From an uncultured Clostridia bacterium (GTDB taxonomy: Bacteria; Bacillota; Clostridia; Christensenellales; Aristaeellaceae), in the NCBI GenBank assembly GCA_934663595.1, contig CAKUKM010000002.1, positions 1 through 64,000 of the forward strand: 64,000 nucleotides of DNA. Reading direction: 5' to 3'. Within the stretch, counting starts at the first letter, position 1; each line of letters starts with the position of its first letter. The notes beneath the pieces were generated by a model. The model saw nothing but the letters and a program-made list of their open reading frames with translations. It was not told where the DNA came from and searched no databases. The position numbers and the translations under genes are program-made. Shown here piece by piece: positions 23,907-32,140 of the stretch.

Positions 23907-26840
23907 TCAGGGAAGTTTGATATTGGTCCAGGAGGAAACATTGCATCGGCCGTCGTCGTTATCTCCGACCGCGATGACGGTACCATCCGCTTTCAGACCG
24001 ACGGTGTGATAGGATCCAGCACTGATCGCAACAATATCGTTCCAGTCGGAAACGTCGCATTGAGCATGATTATTCCTTCCCGCAGCAACGACAGTTCCGT
24101 CCGCTTTCAGGCCGACGGTTTGATAATATCCAGCACTGATCGCAACGATATCGTTCCAGTCGGAAACGTCGCATTGACCATGATCATTCCTTCCCGCAGC
24201 AACGACAGTTCCATCCGCTTTCAGTCCGACAGTGTGATAATCTCCAGCGCTGATCGCGACAATATCGCTCCAGTCGGAAACGTCGCATTGACCATAATTA
24301 TTAACTCCCACAGCAACAACAGTTCCGTCCGCTTTCAGTCCGACGGTGTAGTACCAACCAGTGCTGATCGCAACAATATCGCTCCAGTCGGAAACGTCGC
24401 ATTGATCAGAATCATTTTCTCCCGCAGCAACGACAGTTCCATCCGCTTTCAGTCCGACAGTGTGATAATCTCCAGCGCTGATTGCGACAATATCGCTCCA
24501 GTCGGAAACGTCGCATTGACCGAAAATATTATCTCCCGCAGCAACGACAGTACCATCCGCTTTCAGTCCGATGGTGTTCCAAGTGGCTGCACTGATCGCA
24601 ACAATGTCGTTCCAGTCGGAAACGTCGCATTGGCCATAATCATTATCCCCTACAGCAACAACAGTCCCATCTGCTTTCAGGCCGACGGTATGACTGGCTC
24701 CTGCGATGATCGTATCGCGTACAGCGATTTCATCCCAAAGGGCGAAGCTCCGTTCGCGCGCATCCCGACAATCGGCTATTTTTCCGAAAGCCATGGCCGC
24801 CTCCGCGGTATTGCCGTCCTTAAGCAGCTTCTCCGCAGTTGCGTAGCCCATGAGCTCCTGCGCGTCCCTATAATCTCCCAGACTTTGGAATTCGGCAATT
24901 GCTCCCTCGTAGTCGCCCGCGGCGAGCAGGGATTCGCCCTTTTTGTAGTTGTTTTCCGGAATGACGCGCGCGAACAGATCCACCAGGAATACGATGACCG
25001 CAACCGCAATGACCGCGACGATCGCAATTCGAATTTTTTTCGCCTTCGCGGCCTTTTCCTCCTGCACGCGCTTTTGTTCGAGCGCGGCGTATTCGCGATC
25101 CTGCGCCGCCTTTTCGTGCTCGCGCCATTCCGCCGCGCGCGCCGCGCAGTCCTTGTAATCGCCCATGCGCTCAAATTCGCCCGCGACATGCCCGCAGCTG
25201 GAGGCGCTCTCCTGCTCCGGGTTCATGGCGCACAGCTTCTGGTAATATTCCTCCTGCGCTTCCCTTGCGCGCCTTTCGTCCTTTTCCTTCTGTTTCAGTC
25301 CGGCGCTGCGCAGCTCTTCGGCCTTCTGATTTGCGCTTTCAAGCTGCTTGGCGTATTGCTGCTGAAGGCGGGCTTCGTTTTTCCGGTCGCTCTCCCGCTG
25401 CGCCTCTGCGAGCGAATCCAGCTTCGCATAGAATGCGCCGCGCTCCTTCTCCAGCGATTGCCGCAGCTCGCCCTTCGCAAACTGCAGCGCGCGGGCAAAC
25501 AGCCTGTTTTCATTCAGAAGCTGCTTCTCCTTCGCGCAGAGCGCCGTCGCCTGCGCAAGATACGAATTGTATTTCGGATCAAACGCAAACAGATCGCGAA
25601 TCCGGTCGGCGGGCAAATAGTTCTCGATCGTATAGCGCTCCACGGCCTTCTGAGCGTCCGCCTCCACGGTCTGAACCGCAATGAGCGGCTTTGCATCGCT
25701 CAGTTTCCAGAGATTCAGCCGCTTCTGCGCATAGGCGCTCAGGCTGGAAACCTGCTCTCCGGCGAGGAACTGGCCCAGATAGGCCTCGGCGCATTCGGCG
25801 TTCATGTCCAGCGCGCGATCGAAGAATTCCCGCGCCGCGCCCCAGTTTTTGTCCTCCAGCGCCATGTTGCCGCGCTTCAGCATCGCGGTCACGTTCGCGC
25901 CGCTCTCGTTTTGCACGATCACCGTTTCGCGTTCGGGCGCTTTGTCCGCGTCCAGCACCTTCGATACGCCGCGAATCAGATCCTGAATGAAGCCGATTTT
26001 GCTCATGTCGTAGGACTGGAACGCCGAAAGCTGATCTGGCAGATCATAGGGATCCATATCGCGATAGCACGGCAGCAGCACGCGATGCTTGTCCTTGCGC
26101 ATCAGCGCGATAAAGCGGCTCCATTCGTTTTTCACCCATACGGCGCTGAAATGCTCCGGGCACGTGCCGACCACGATCATGACCTTCGCCGAATTCAGCG
26201 CGGCGAAGATATAGGGCTCGTATTGCGCGCCGGCCTTGTCCTCGAGCGTAATGCGCGCGAAGAACACCCGCCGACCCTGTTCGGTCAGCTGGTAATAGAC
26301 GTCCTGCGCCATCAGCGAATCACGCGTGCGTTCGCCGTTTGCGTCCGATTCCTTGTAGCAGATGAATACGTCGAACGGCTTTTCGTTCTGCGAGGTCGCG
26401 AGAATGCCGTGCTGCACCTCCGCGATCTTCGCCGCCTCGCGCTGGTACTGGCGCTTCGTCACGCCGTCCGAATGCTCGAGCGCCGCGAGGTAATCCACGT
26501 CCTCGAGAAAGCTGTCGAAGCTCGCGCGATGGCAGGTCGGCAGCCATTCGTGGCTGGTCGGGTCCTCGACGTATTCAATGCCGAACCGGCACAGCGCGCA
26601 GCACCAGTGCGCCTCCGCGTCGCTTTCGTCCTCCTGAACGATGCGCTCGTAAACGCCCAGCGCCTTGTCGAATTCACCGATTCTGCGGAAATGATTGCCG
26701 CGGTTGAACGCCGCCGCGCGCTGCTCGTCGTCGATCTTCGGCAGCGTCATCATCGATCCGCAGCTGTCGCATACGCCGTAGGTCTTGTCCTGAGAAAGCT
26801 CGATGTCCCCGCCGCACATTTTGCATTTGATGATCGCCAT
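23907..26840 (-). CDS. Zinc-ribbon / TIR / TPR / transmembrane / RCC1-propeller protein
   Basis: 977 residues, domains in order: zinc ribbon (C6, C9, C24, C27); TPR-like helices (~45-80); TIR domain (~155-300: FDVFICYKESD, the BB-loop region RRVFFARITLED, and AQYEPYIFAAL carrying the Glu, ~208, that aligns with the NADase catalytic residue, then VWVKNEWSRF); more TPR and a long coiled coil to ~600; one membrane span (604-624, preceded by KAAKAKK, so N-terminus inside); a short TPR pair; and seven 38-residue RCC1-like repeats (717-977). Known TIR domains hydrolyse NAD or scaffold signalling. Here the TIR is predicted cytoplasmic and the seven-repeat propeller extracytoplasmic. Start at 26840 follows GAGAGGAAC; it lies 15 bases after the RHH gene. 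Confidence 0.85.
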   Translation of the reverse strand: MAIIKCKMCGGDIELSQDKTYGVCDSCGSMMTLPKIDDEQRAAAFNRGNHFRRIGEFDKALGVYERIVQEDESDAEAHWCCALCRFGIEYVEDPTSHEWLPTCHRASFDSFLEDVDYLAALEHSDGVTKRQYQREAAKIAEVQHGILATSQNEKPFDVFICYKESDANGERTRDSLMAQDVYYQLTEQGRRVFFARITLEDKAGAQYEPYIFAALNSAKVMIVVGTCPEHFSAVWVKNEWSRFIALMRKDKHRVLLPCYRDMDPYDLPDQLSAFQSYDMSKIGFIQDLIRGVSKVLDADKAPERETVIVQNESGANVTAMLKRGNMALEDKNWGAAREFFDRALDMNAECAEAYLGQFLAGEQVSSLSAYAQKRLNLWKLSDAKPLIAVQTVEADAQKAVERYTIENYLPADRIRDLFAFDPKYNSYLAQATALCAKEKQLLNENRLFARALQFAKGELRQSLEKERGAFYAKLDSLAEAQRESDRKNEARLQQQYAKQLESANQKAEELRSAGLKQKEKDERRAREAQEEYYQKLCAMNPEQESASSCGHVAGEFERMGDYKDCAARAAEWREHEKAAQDREYAALEQKRVQEEKAAKAKKIRIAIVAVIAVAVIVFLVDLFARVIPENNYKKGESLLAAGDYEGAIAEFQSLGDYRDAQELMGYATAEKLLKDGNTAEAAMAFGKIADCRDARERSFALWDEIAVRDTIIAGASHTVGLKADGTVVAVGDNDYGQCDVSDWNDIVAISAATWNTIGLKADGTVVAAGDNIFGQCDVSDWSDIVAISAGDYHTVGLKADGTVVAAGENDSDQCDVSDWSDIVAISTGWYYTVGLKADGTVVAVGVNNYGQCDVSDWSDIVAISAGDYHTVGLKADGTVVAAGRNDHGQCDVSDWNDIVAISAGYYQTVGLKADGTVVAAGRNNHAQCDVSDWNDIVAISAGSYHTVGLKADGTVIAVGDNDDGRCNVSSWTNIKLP
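23910..24692 (-). repeat. Seven tandem 114-base RCC1-type repeats
   Basis: In-frame 38-codon units, each with the words HTVGLKADGTVVA, GQCDVSDW and DIVAIS. Neighbouring copies are almost identical in DNA, with variation concentrated at two short positions per unit (after VGDN and after AIS). Confidence 0.92.
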
Positions 26841-26855
26841 GTTCCTCTCCCCCAT

Positions 26856-27053
26856 TTACTTCTGTTCGATATCCATATGCTTTAACGCGTATTCAAGGCT
26901 CATTGAGATGATTTCGTTCCGCGTGCGCCCGCTGATTTCGGCCGCCCGATCCAGATCGCGAAGCATGTCCTTCGGAATCCGCATGGATACCACCACCGAC
27001 GGCTCCACATAGCGGCGCGGCTCAATCTTGAATCTCTTATCGTCCATACTCAT
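26856..27053 (-). CDS. Ribbon-helix-helix (CopG/Arc-type) regulator
   Basis: 65 residues. SVVVSMRIPKDMLRDLDRAA is the beta strand and first helix of a ribbon-helix-helix DNA-binding domain, and SGRTRNEIISMSLEYAL is the second helix. Such proteins bind DNA as dimers at short palindromes. It is the first gene of the TIR/SPFH operon and its promoter overlaps a perfect TTGTA-N-TACAA palindrome, so autorepression is likely. The start at 27053 has GGAGAGGCGGG in front; an ATG two codons later is equally possible. Confidence 0.85.
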   Translation of the reverse strand: MSMDDKRFKIEPRRYVEPSVVVSMRIPKDMLRDLDRAAEISGRTRNEIISMSLEYALKHMDIEQK

Positions 27054-27070
27054 CCCGCCTCTCCAAGGTA

Positions 27071-27099
27071 ATTGTAATACAAATGTAGTCGCGCGTCAA
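27071..27099 (-). promoter_or_regulatory. Promoter of the RHH/TIR/SPFH operon
   Basis: Minus strand TTGACG (27099-27094), 17-base spacer, TACAAT (27076-27071), 18 bases before the RHH gene start. Confidence 0.75.
27072..27082. promoter_or_regulatory. Candidate operator for the RHH protein
   Basis: TTGTAATACAA, a perfect palindrome of five-base arms around one central base, overlapping the -10 box of the operon promoter. Confidence 0.5.
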
Positions 27100-27159
27100 T
27101 TCAAAAGACACGCATATGCGGCGGAAATTTGCGCATAATACGGCGCGGGAGGGATGAAT

Positions 27160-28419
27160 ATGAATCCGTTTGAAATGAGACCCGGCAAAAAGGCCGAGCT
27201 GATCGTGAACTGGGAAAAGCTGTGGGCCGCGCCCTACAATAAAAACGAGGTAGACCCGTATACGCGCACGCGCATCATCCTGATGAACGGCACGGAATTT
27301 GAAAACGTGTGGTTTTCGCATCAGCTGTCGCGCAATCTGGGCGACAACGAGCTGAGGAGAAAGCTGGCGCTGATTCGCCGCAGCGAGCAGCAGCAGCAAA
27401 AGCTGATCGCGCACTTAAAGCCCGCGGACGAAACCGCGCTGGAGCACACGATCGGCTATGAGCAGCTGGCCGTGGACCTGACCGCGCACCTCGCCGAGCG
27501 CGTGACCGATCCGAACGTCAAGGGCGCACTGGATTTCGCGCTGCTGGAGGATTTCGATCACCTGTATCGCTATGCGGATTATCTGGATTTCACCTCCGGC
27601 GCGCATGCGGAGACGCTGGTGGGCGGCTATACGGAGATTATGCCCGGCCGGCCGACCATCGCGCACCATCGCCATCCCTACGATTCCATTCGCCGGCCGA
27701 TGATCAACCCGCGCCCGGCCACGATCGACGTGCTGGCCGCGAACGTCATCACCGCCGCCGAACAGCAGACGATGAATTATTATATGAATACCTCCGCGCT
27801 CTGGCCGGAGGAAACCGGCCGCCGGCTCTATCAGGAGATCGGCATGATCGAGGAGCAGCACGTGTCGCAGTATGGAAGCCTGCTGAACCCGAATTGCACG
27901 CCGCTGGAGAATTTGCTGCTGCATCAGTATGTGGAATGCTGGCTGTACTGGAGCTGCCGCGAAACGGAGACGGACGCGCGCATCCGCGAGCTGTGGGACG
28001 AGATGTTTGAAAAGGAACTGATGCACCTGAATATCGCGCTGGGCCTTTTGCGCGATTACGAGCAGAAGGACTGGCCCGACGTGCTGCCGGACGCCGAATT
28101 CCCCGCGCCGCTTCAGCTGGAGAGCAATATCGAATACGTGCGCGACATACTGGGCGCGACGGCCGATTTCACCGCAGCGCGCGAAAATTATGTCGATCTG
28201 AACAAGGTTGCGCCGCCGGATACGTTCGAGGACTACCAGCATCAGGTGAACGAGCCGATCGAGAATGTGGTGAGCCACGCGTTCATTCAGCAGTATATCC
28301 GCGATCGTGGCCGCGATTACCGCTTCGAAACCGCGCCGAATCCCGTAAAGGCGCTTCAGAACCGCGAAAAGGACAATACCGAGGTCGGCCGTCAGCCGCT
28401 CTACACGGCCAATCGATAA
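27160..28419 (+). CDS. Ferritin-like di-iron protein of unknown function
   Basis: 419 residues, soluble, mainly helical. Four helices with carboxylate/His motifs spaced as in ferritin-like di-iron proteins are visible: E-H-T-I-G-Y-E-Q, E-D-F-D-H-L, E-E-Q-H-V-S-Q-Y and E-K-E-L-M-H-L. No substrate-specific signature is recognised. The start at 27160 is seven bases after GGAGG; an in-frame ATG six bases upstream is too close to that site. It is transcribed divergently from the RHH/TIR operon; the spacing (about 100 bases) means both may respond to the same regulator. Confidence 0.75.
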   Translation: MNPFEMRPGKKAELIVNWEKLWAAPYNKNEVDPYTRTRIILMNGTEFENVWFSHQLSRNLGDNELRRKLALIRRSEQQQQKLIAHLKPADETALEHTIGYEQLAVDLTAHLAERVTDPNVKGALDFALLEDFDHLYRYADYLDFTSGAHAETLVGGYTEIMPGRPTIAHHRHPYDSIRRPMINPRPATIDVLAANVITAAEQQTMNYYMNTSALWPEETGRRLYQEIGMIEEQHVSQYGSLLNPNCTPLENLLLHQYVECWLYWSCRETETDARIRELWDEMFEKELMHLNIALGLLRDYEQKDWPDVLPDAEFPAPLQLESNIEYVRDILGATADFTAARENYVDLNKVAPPDTFEDYQHQVNEPIENVVSHAFIQQYIRDRGRDYRFETAPNPVKALQNREKDNTEVGRQPLYTANR

Positions 28420-28425
28420 AAAAAG

Positions 28426-28443
28426 GGCCCGCAAATGCGGGCC
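28426..28443. terminator. Terminator after the ferritin-like gene (copy 1)
   Basis: GGCCCGC-AAAT-GCGGGCC followed by TTTT. Confidence 0.85.
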
Positions 28444-28445
28444 TT

Positions 28446-28709
28446 TTCAGCTTGTCAAAAACAAGTTTTTGACAAGCTGGTGGACGGGGGAGCAAGCTCC
28501 CCCGCCACTGCCACCCCCTCCAGATTTTGCTTGAGTCTTTCAGACTCCGGCCGCAAAATCTGCAAAGTAGCTATTTTCTCTCCGGGAAATGGGATTTCCC
28601 TGCGATAAAATAGCCCCGCGCTCACCGCGCATGTCGCTGAGCTCGATTGAAAGTTCGAGAGGGCTTCGGCCCTCTCGAGCTCTCTTAAGTTTTTTTCGAC
28701 AGTTTAAAA
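28446..28709. repeat. Hairpin-rich inserted-looking element (MITE-like or structured RNA)
   Basis: About 264 bases without a gene, bounded by two identical 20-base terminator hairpins. Inside are at least five stem-loops in succession: CTTGTCAAAAAC/GTTTTTGACAAG (28451-28476), GGGGGAGC/GCTCCCCC (28485-28502), CAGATTTTGC/GCAAAATCTG (28521-28562, with a nested GAGTC/GACTC), GCTATTTT/AAAATAGC (about 28570-28613, with nested GGGAAAT/ATTTCCC) and GAGAGGGC-TTCG-GCCCTCTC (28658-28677). The ends are imperfect inverted repeats (TGTCAAAAAC at the left, TGTCGAAAAAAAC read from the right). Confidence 0.65.
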
Positions 28710-28727
28710 GGCCCGCAAATGCGGGCC
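28710..28727. terminator. Terminator after fmdE (copy 2)
   Basis: GGCCCGC-AAAT-GCGGGCC; read leftward it is followed by TTTTAAA. Same sequence as the hairpin at 28426. Confidence 0.85.
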
Positions 28728-28740
28728 TTCGCTATGGAAT

Positions 28741-29262
28741 TTACACGTTAAACCGATCGTAGGCCGAATAGCAGTCCAGGCACAGCTTCTTTCCGCCGAC
28801 GAGGTGAATCCAGTTCGCGCCGGTCATTTCGCCGCAGCAGTCGCATTTGTAGGAATCAAAGATCCGCGCGGACTCCGGCAGCGCGATCGTCGCCGGCTTT
28901 ACATCGAACATGTCCTTCGGCTCCAGGCTCTGATAATACGCAAACGATTCCTCGCGCGTGATGCCCTCGGGCCGATCCCTCAGCACCAGCCGCACGGATT
29001 TGCCGTTCGTCCGGTTGTAAAACGAGAACGCCTGCTTGCCGCGCAGGTGGAACAGCAGATTGCCCTTGCCGATCGAGCAGCCGAGCACCGCCTGAATCGC
29101 GTCCACGCCGCACGCGTCGTTTTCGCTGATGCACACGATCTGCTCGTCCTCCGAAAACGAAATGCCCAGCAGGTCGATCGCATACAGCGCCGCCTTGTAG
29201 CCGATGGTCAGCCCGCCGCACGCGTGGCCGTGAAAGGATACGCATTTTTCCCACAGATTCAT
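28741..29262 (-). CDS. fmdE: FmdE-family protein with C-terminal zinc finger
   Basis: 173 residues. The FmdE domain is recognised from FHGHACGGLTIGYKAAL and the later SENDACGVDAIQAVLGCSIGKGNL. A C-terminal two-CxxC treble-clef-like finger follows (CDCCGEM ... LCLDC), common in bacterial FmdE proteins. FmdE was named from the formylmethanofuran dehydrogenase operon; bacterial members are often next to metal or cofactor uptake genes, as here. Start 29262 follows GGGAGGAAAATAAC. It is the last gene of the ABC operon, 25 bases behind the ATPase gene. Confidence 0.85.
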   Translation of the reverse strand: MNLWEKCVSFHGHACGGLTIGYKAALYAIDLLGISFSEDEQIVCISENDACGVDAIQAVLGCSIGKGNLLFHLRGKQAFSFYNRTNGKSVRLVLRDRPEGITREESFAYYQSLEPKDMFDVKPATIALPESARIFDSYKCDCCGEMTGANWIHLVGGKKLCLDCYSAYDRFNV

Positions 29263-29287
29263 GTTATTTTCCTCCCGCCTGTTGAAT

Positions 29288-30040
29288 TCAGTCCGCAATA
29301 ACCACTCTGCGCCCGCCGAGCTCCACGACCTTCGCCGGAATGCCGTATACGCGCGCGATGCTCTCGCGATTGACGACCTCCGCGCCGCCGCTGAAGCAGA
29401 TTTCGCCGCCGGACAGCATCAGAAACCGGTCGCAGAACCGCAGCGCCAGATTCAGATCGTGAATGATCACCATCGCGGCGATTCCGGTGCGCTCGCAGAT
29501 TTCCTTTACCAGCCCCAGCACGAGATGCTGGTTCTGCAAATCCAGATTGCTCGTCGGCTCGTCCAGCAAAAGCAGCTCCGGCTGCTGCGCCAGCGCCCGC
29601 GCGAGCATCACCTTCTGCTGCTCGCCGCCGCTCAGCTCGTCGGTGAATCGCTCTTCAAGGCCGCTCAATTGCATCTGCGCAATCGCGTTTTCCGCAATGG
29701 CGCGATCCTCCGCGGAGAACGTCCATTTCATATACGGCTTTCGCCCGAGCAGCACGGAATCGTATACCGTCAGCCGCGTCTGCGGCGCGGTTTGCGCCAC
29801 AAACGCCACGCGCTTTGCGATTTCCCGATGCGAAAGCTGCGTAAGCTCGCTCCCGTTCAGCTGAACGGAGCCCGCGTTGGCGTTCAGCAGCCGGCCCACG
29901 CACTTCATCAGCGTGGATTTGCCCGCGCCGTTGTTGCCCAGCACCGCCGCGCACTGCCCGGCCCCGATCGAAAAGGAAACGCCCTTCAGCAGCGGTTCGC
30001 CGCCGCGATAGCGAAAGCTCAGCCCATTTACATTCAGCAT
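29288..30040 (-). CDS. ABC transporter ATP-binding protein (FecE/BtuD type)
   Basis: 250 residues. Walker A GNNGAGKST, Q-loop in FVAQTAP, signature LSGGEQQKVMLARAL, Walker B LLLLDEPTSNLD and the switch histidine in VIIHDLNLALRF. This set and spacing is that of ATPases for siderophore, heme, cobalamin or related chelate import. It begins three bases after the permease stop and is surely translated from the same message. Confidence 0.93.
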   Translation of the reverse strand: MLNVNGLSFRYRGGEPLLKGVSFSIGAGQCAAVLGNNGAGKSTLMKCVGRLLNANAGSVQLNGSELTQLSHREIAKRVAFVAQTAPQTRLTVYDSVLLGRKPYMKWTFSAEDRAIAENAIAQMQLSGLEERFTDELSGGEQQKVMLARALAQQPELLLLDEPTSNLDLQNQHLVLGLVKEICERTGIAAMVIIHDLNLALRFCDRFLMLSGGEICFSGGAEVVNRESIARVYGIPAKVVELGGRRVVIAD

Positions 30041-30043
30041 GCC

Positions 30044-31078
30044 CTATTTTTTCCCCTTAAACAGCAAATACAGAAACAGCGGCCCGCCCAGCAGCGAGGT
30101 AATCGCGCCGATCGGCAGAAGAATCGGGCTGGCCGCCGTGCGCGCCACCAGATCGCCCAGCAGCAGAAGCGTCGCGCCCGCCAGCATCGATCCCGGAATC
30201 AGTACCGCATGGTTGTTGCCCGTGACCTGGCGCACCATGTGCGGCGCAATCAGCCCGATAAAGCTGATCAGGCCGATATAGGACACGATCGCCGACGCGG
30301 TCAGGCAGCAGAGCACCATGTTGATCATCGTTACGCGCTTTACGTTTACGCCCACGCTCTGCGCCGTTTCCGCGCCGCTCATCAGCGCGTTGTAATCCCA
30401 GCGGTGAATCAGGAAATACGCGCCCGTGAGCGCGACCACCGCCGCCAGCAGGCGAATGTCCGCCCAATTCGTGCTGCCGAGATCGCCGAAGGTCCAGAAA
30501 ACCAGCGTCGAAAGCTGCACCTCGTCGGCAAAATACTGAATCAGCGCCGTTCCGCCCGAGAGCATCGAGCTGATGGCCACGCCCGAAAGCACGATGCCCT
30601 CCGCCGAGACCTTCCGAATTCGCGCAAGGCCCAGTATAATCAGCGCAACGCCCATGCTGCCGGCAAACGCCATCAGCGGAACCGCCAGCCCCGCCAACGC
30701 CGACGAGCCTAGATTGAATACGATAATCGCCAGCGCCGCGCCGAAGCTCGCGCCCTGCGATACGCCCAGCGTGGACGCGCTCGCCAGCGGATTGCGCAGT
30801 ATCGCCTGCAGCACGCAGCCGGACGCGCCCAGTCCCGCGCCGGAAATGATCGCCGTCAAAATCCGCGGCAGGCGGTTGTTGCGCACGATGATGTTGATCT
30901 TGTTGTCCGCGGCCTTTCCAAACAGGCCGCGAATCAGCTCGCCCACGCTCGTGTTGTACGAGCCCGCGCGCAGTGACAGCAGCACGGCGCCGATTAACGC
31001 AGCCAGCAGCGCCGCAAGAAATGCGGCGCTGCGCGCTTTGAATCGGTTACTGACCGATCTGGATGCTCCTGAATGCAT
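30044..31078 (-). CDS. ABC transporter permease (FecCD/BtuC type)
   Basis: 344 residues, about ten membrane segments. Family signatures: RLPRILTAIISGAGLGASGCVLQ, NPLASASTLGVSQGA, and GLIAPHMVRQVTGNNH near the C-terminus. It forms a homodimer with the FecE-type ATPase. The start at 31078, after GAGGAGG, overlaps the binding-protein gene by 32 bases, indicating coupled translation. There is only one permease gene in the operon. Confidence 0.93.
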   Translation of the reverse strand: MHSGASRSVSNRFKARSAAFLAALLAALIGAVLLSLRAGSYNTSVGELIRGLFGKAADNKINIIVRNNRLPRILTAIISGAGLGASGCVLQAILRNPLASASTLGVSQGASFGAALAIIVFNLGSSALAGLAVPLMAFAGSMGVALIILGLARIRKVSAEGIVLSGVAISSMLSGGTALIQYFADEVQLSTLVFWTFGDLGSTNWADIRLLAAVVALTGAYFLIHRWDYNALMSGAETAQSVGVNVKRVTMINMVLCCLTASAIVSYIGLISFIGLIAPHMVRQVTGNNHAVLIPGSMLAGATLLLLGDLVARTAASPILLPIGAITSLLGGPLFLYLLFKGKK

Positions 31079-32108
31079 ATCCGGCCTCCTCGAGCTCGCC
31101 GTATACCGGCCTGCCCAGCAGCTTGGTGAAGATTTCGTCCGCCTTTTCCGCGGGATCGATATCGGCAAACGCGTCCGGGTACATTACGCAGCCCGCGTAG
31201 TACGCGTCCGCCAGCGCCGTTTCCAGATTGCTCGCGCAGTGCCGGAACGAAATCTGCGAATAGACCTTGCCGTTCTGAACGGCCGTGAGCGCGTTGTAGA
31301 AGTCCGGATTCTTCGCGTAATCCTCGTTGATCAGGTCAAGCCCGTTGAAATCCACGAAGATCACCTCCGGATCCCACGCGAGCACCTGCTCCGGATCGAT
31401 GCTGAAGGCCGTGTTCGTCTCGCTCGTCTCATCGGCCAGATTGCGCGCGTGAATCAGCTCGAACGGCCCGTAGTGCGCCTCGGTGCCCTCAAAGCCGTGG
31501 CTGCCCTTGAACGACACGCCGCAGACGTACGCGCCCGGCTTTTCCGAATCCGGAATGTTCGCCGTGCGGTTTTCCAGATCCTCGGCCACGCCCTTTAAAT
31601 AGGAAGTGATTTCCTCCGCCTCGCTCTGCATGCCCAGCAGCTCGCCCAGCATCCGGAACGTCTCATACGCCTTGTCGTCGAGCGTCGTGTCGCTGCCGGG
31701 AACGACGAACACCGGAATGCCCGTCTTTTCCTGCAGCGCGTCCGCGCCGTCCAGATACGCGCTCATCACGATTACGTCCGGCTCGATGTTCAGAATCGCC
31801 TCCGGGTCCGGCTCGTCCTTCATGCCGATGATCGGAAGCTTGGAGAACTGATCGTTGTTTACATACGTGTACAGCCGCTGAATCACCGGCTCCGTCTCGT
31901 GTTCCTCCACGCCGACGACCCTGTCCTCAGCGCCCAGATAGCACACGTACCGCAGCGCGCCGACGCCCGTACACACAATGCGATTTACCGTTTCCGGAAC
32001 CTCCACCTCGCGGCCGAGCGCGTCGGTCAGCACGCGCGTCGTTCCCTCCGCATAGGCCATGCCCGCCATAAGCATCAGCGCCATCAAAATGCAAAGCAGC
32101 TTTTTCAT
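31047..32108 (-). CDS. ABC transporter substrate-binding protein (FecB/BtuF type)
   Basis: 353 residues with a classical signal peptide (MKKLLCILMALMLMAGMAYAEG, cut after AYA). The mature part is a helical-backbone periplasmic-type binding protein: DALGREVEVPETVNRIVCTG at the N-terminus and EPDVIVMSAYLDG further on. No lipobox is visible, so anchoring is unclear. The substrate could be a siderophore, cobalamin, heme or a metal oxyanion; co-occurrence with fmdE favours a metal or cofactor. Start 32108 follows GGAGG; the open frame upstream crosses the promoter. Confidence 0.92.
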   Translation of the reverse strand: MKKLLCILMALMLMAGMAYAEGTTRVLTDALGREVEVPETVNRIVCTGVGALRYVCYLGAEDRVVGVEEHETEPVIQRLYTYVNNDQFSKLPIIGMKDEPDPEAILNIEPDVIVMSAYLDGADALQEKTGIPVFVVPGSDTTLDDKAYETFRMLGELLGMQSEAEEITSYLKGVAEDLENRTANIPDSEKPGAYVCGVSFKGSHGFEGTEAHYGPFELIHARNLADETSETNTAFSIDPEQVLAWDPEVIFVDFNGLDLINEDYAKNPDFYNALTAVQNGKVYSQISFRHCASNLETALADAYYAGCVMYPDAFADIDPAEKADEIFTKLLGRPVYGELEEAGYAFRSIQIGQ

Positions 32109-32140
32109 TTTATGAACCTCCATTGCCTTTATTCCTCCGC

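Noticed and set aside
22010..24692. Regularly spaced repeats resembling a CRISPR array
   Set aside because: The 78- and 114-base periods are in-frame protein repeats without unique spacers of constant size, and no cas gene is present.
24006..26885. 959-codon rightward frame antisense to the TIR gene
   Set aside because: Open only because of the repeated sense codons; the sense strand encodes clear zinc ribbon, TIR and RCC1 domains.
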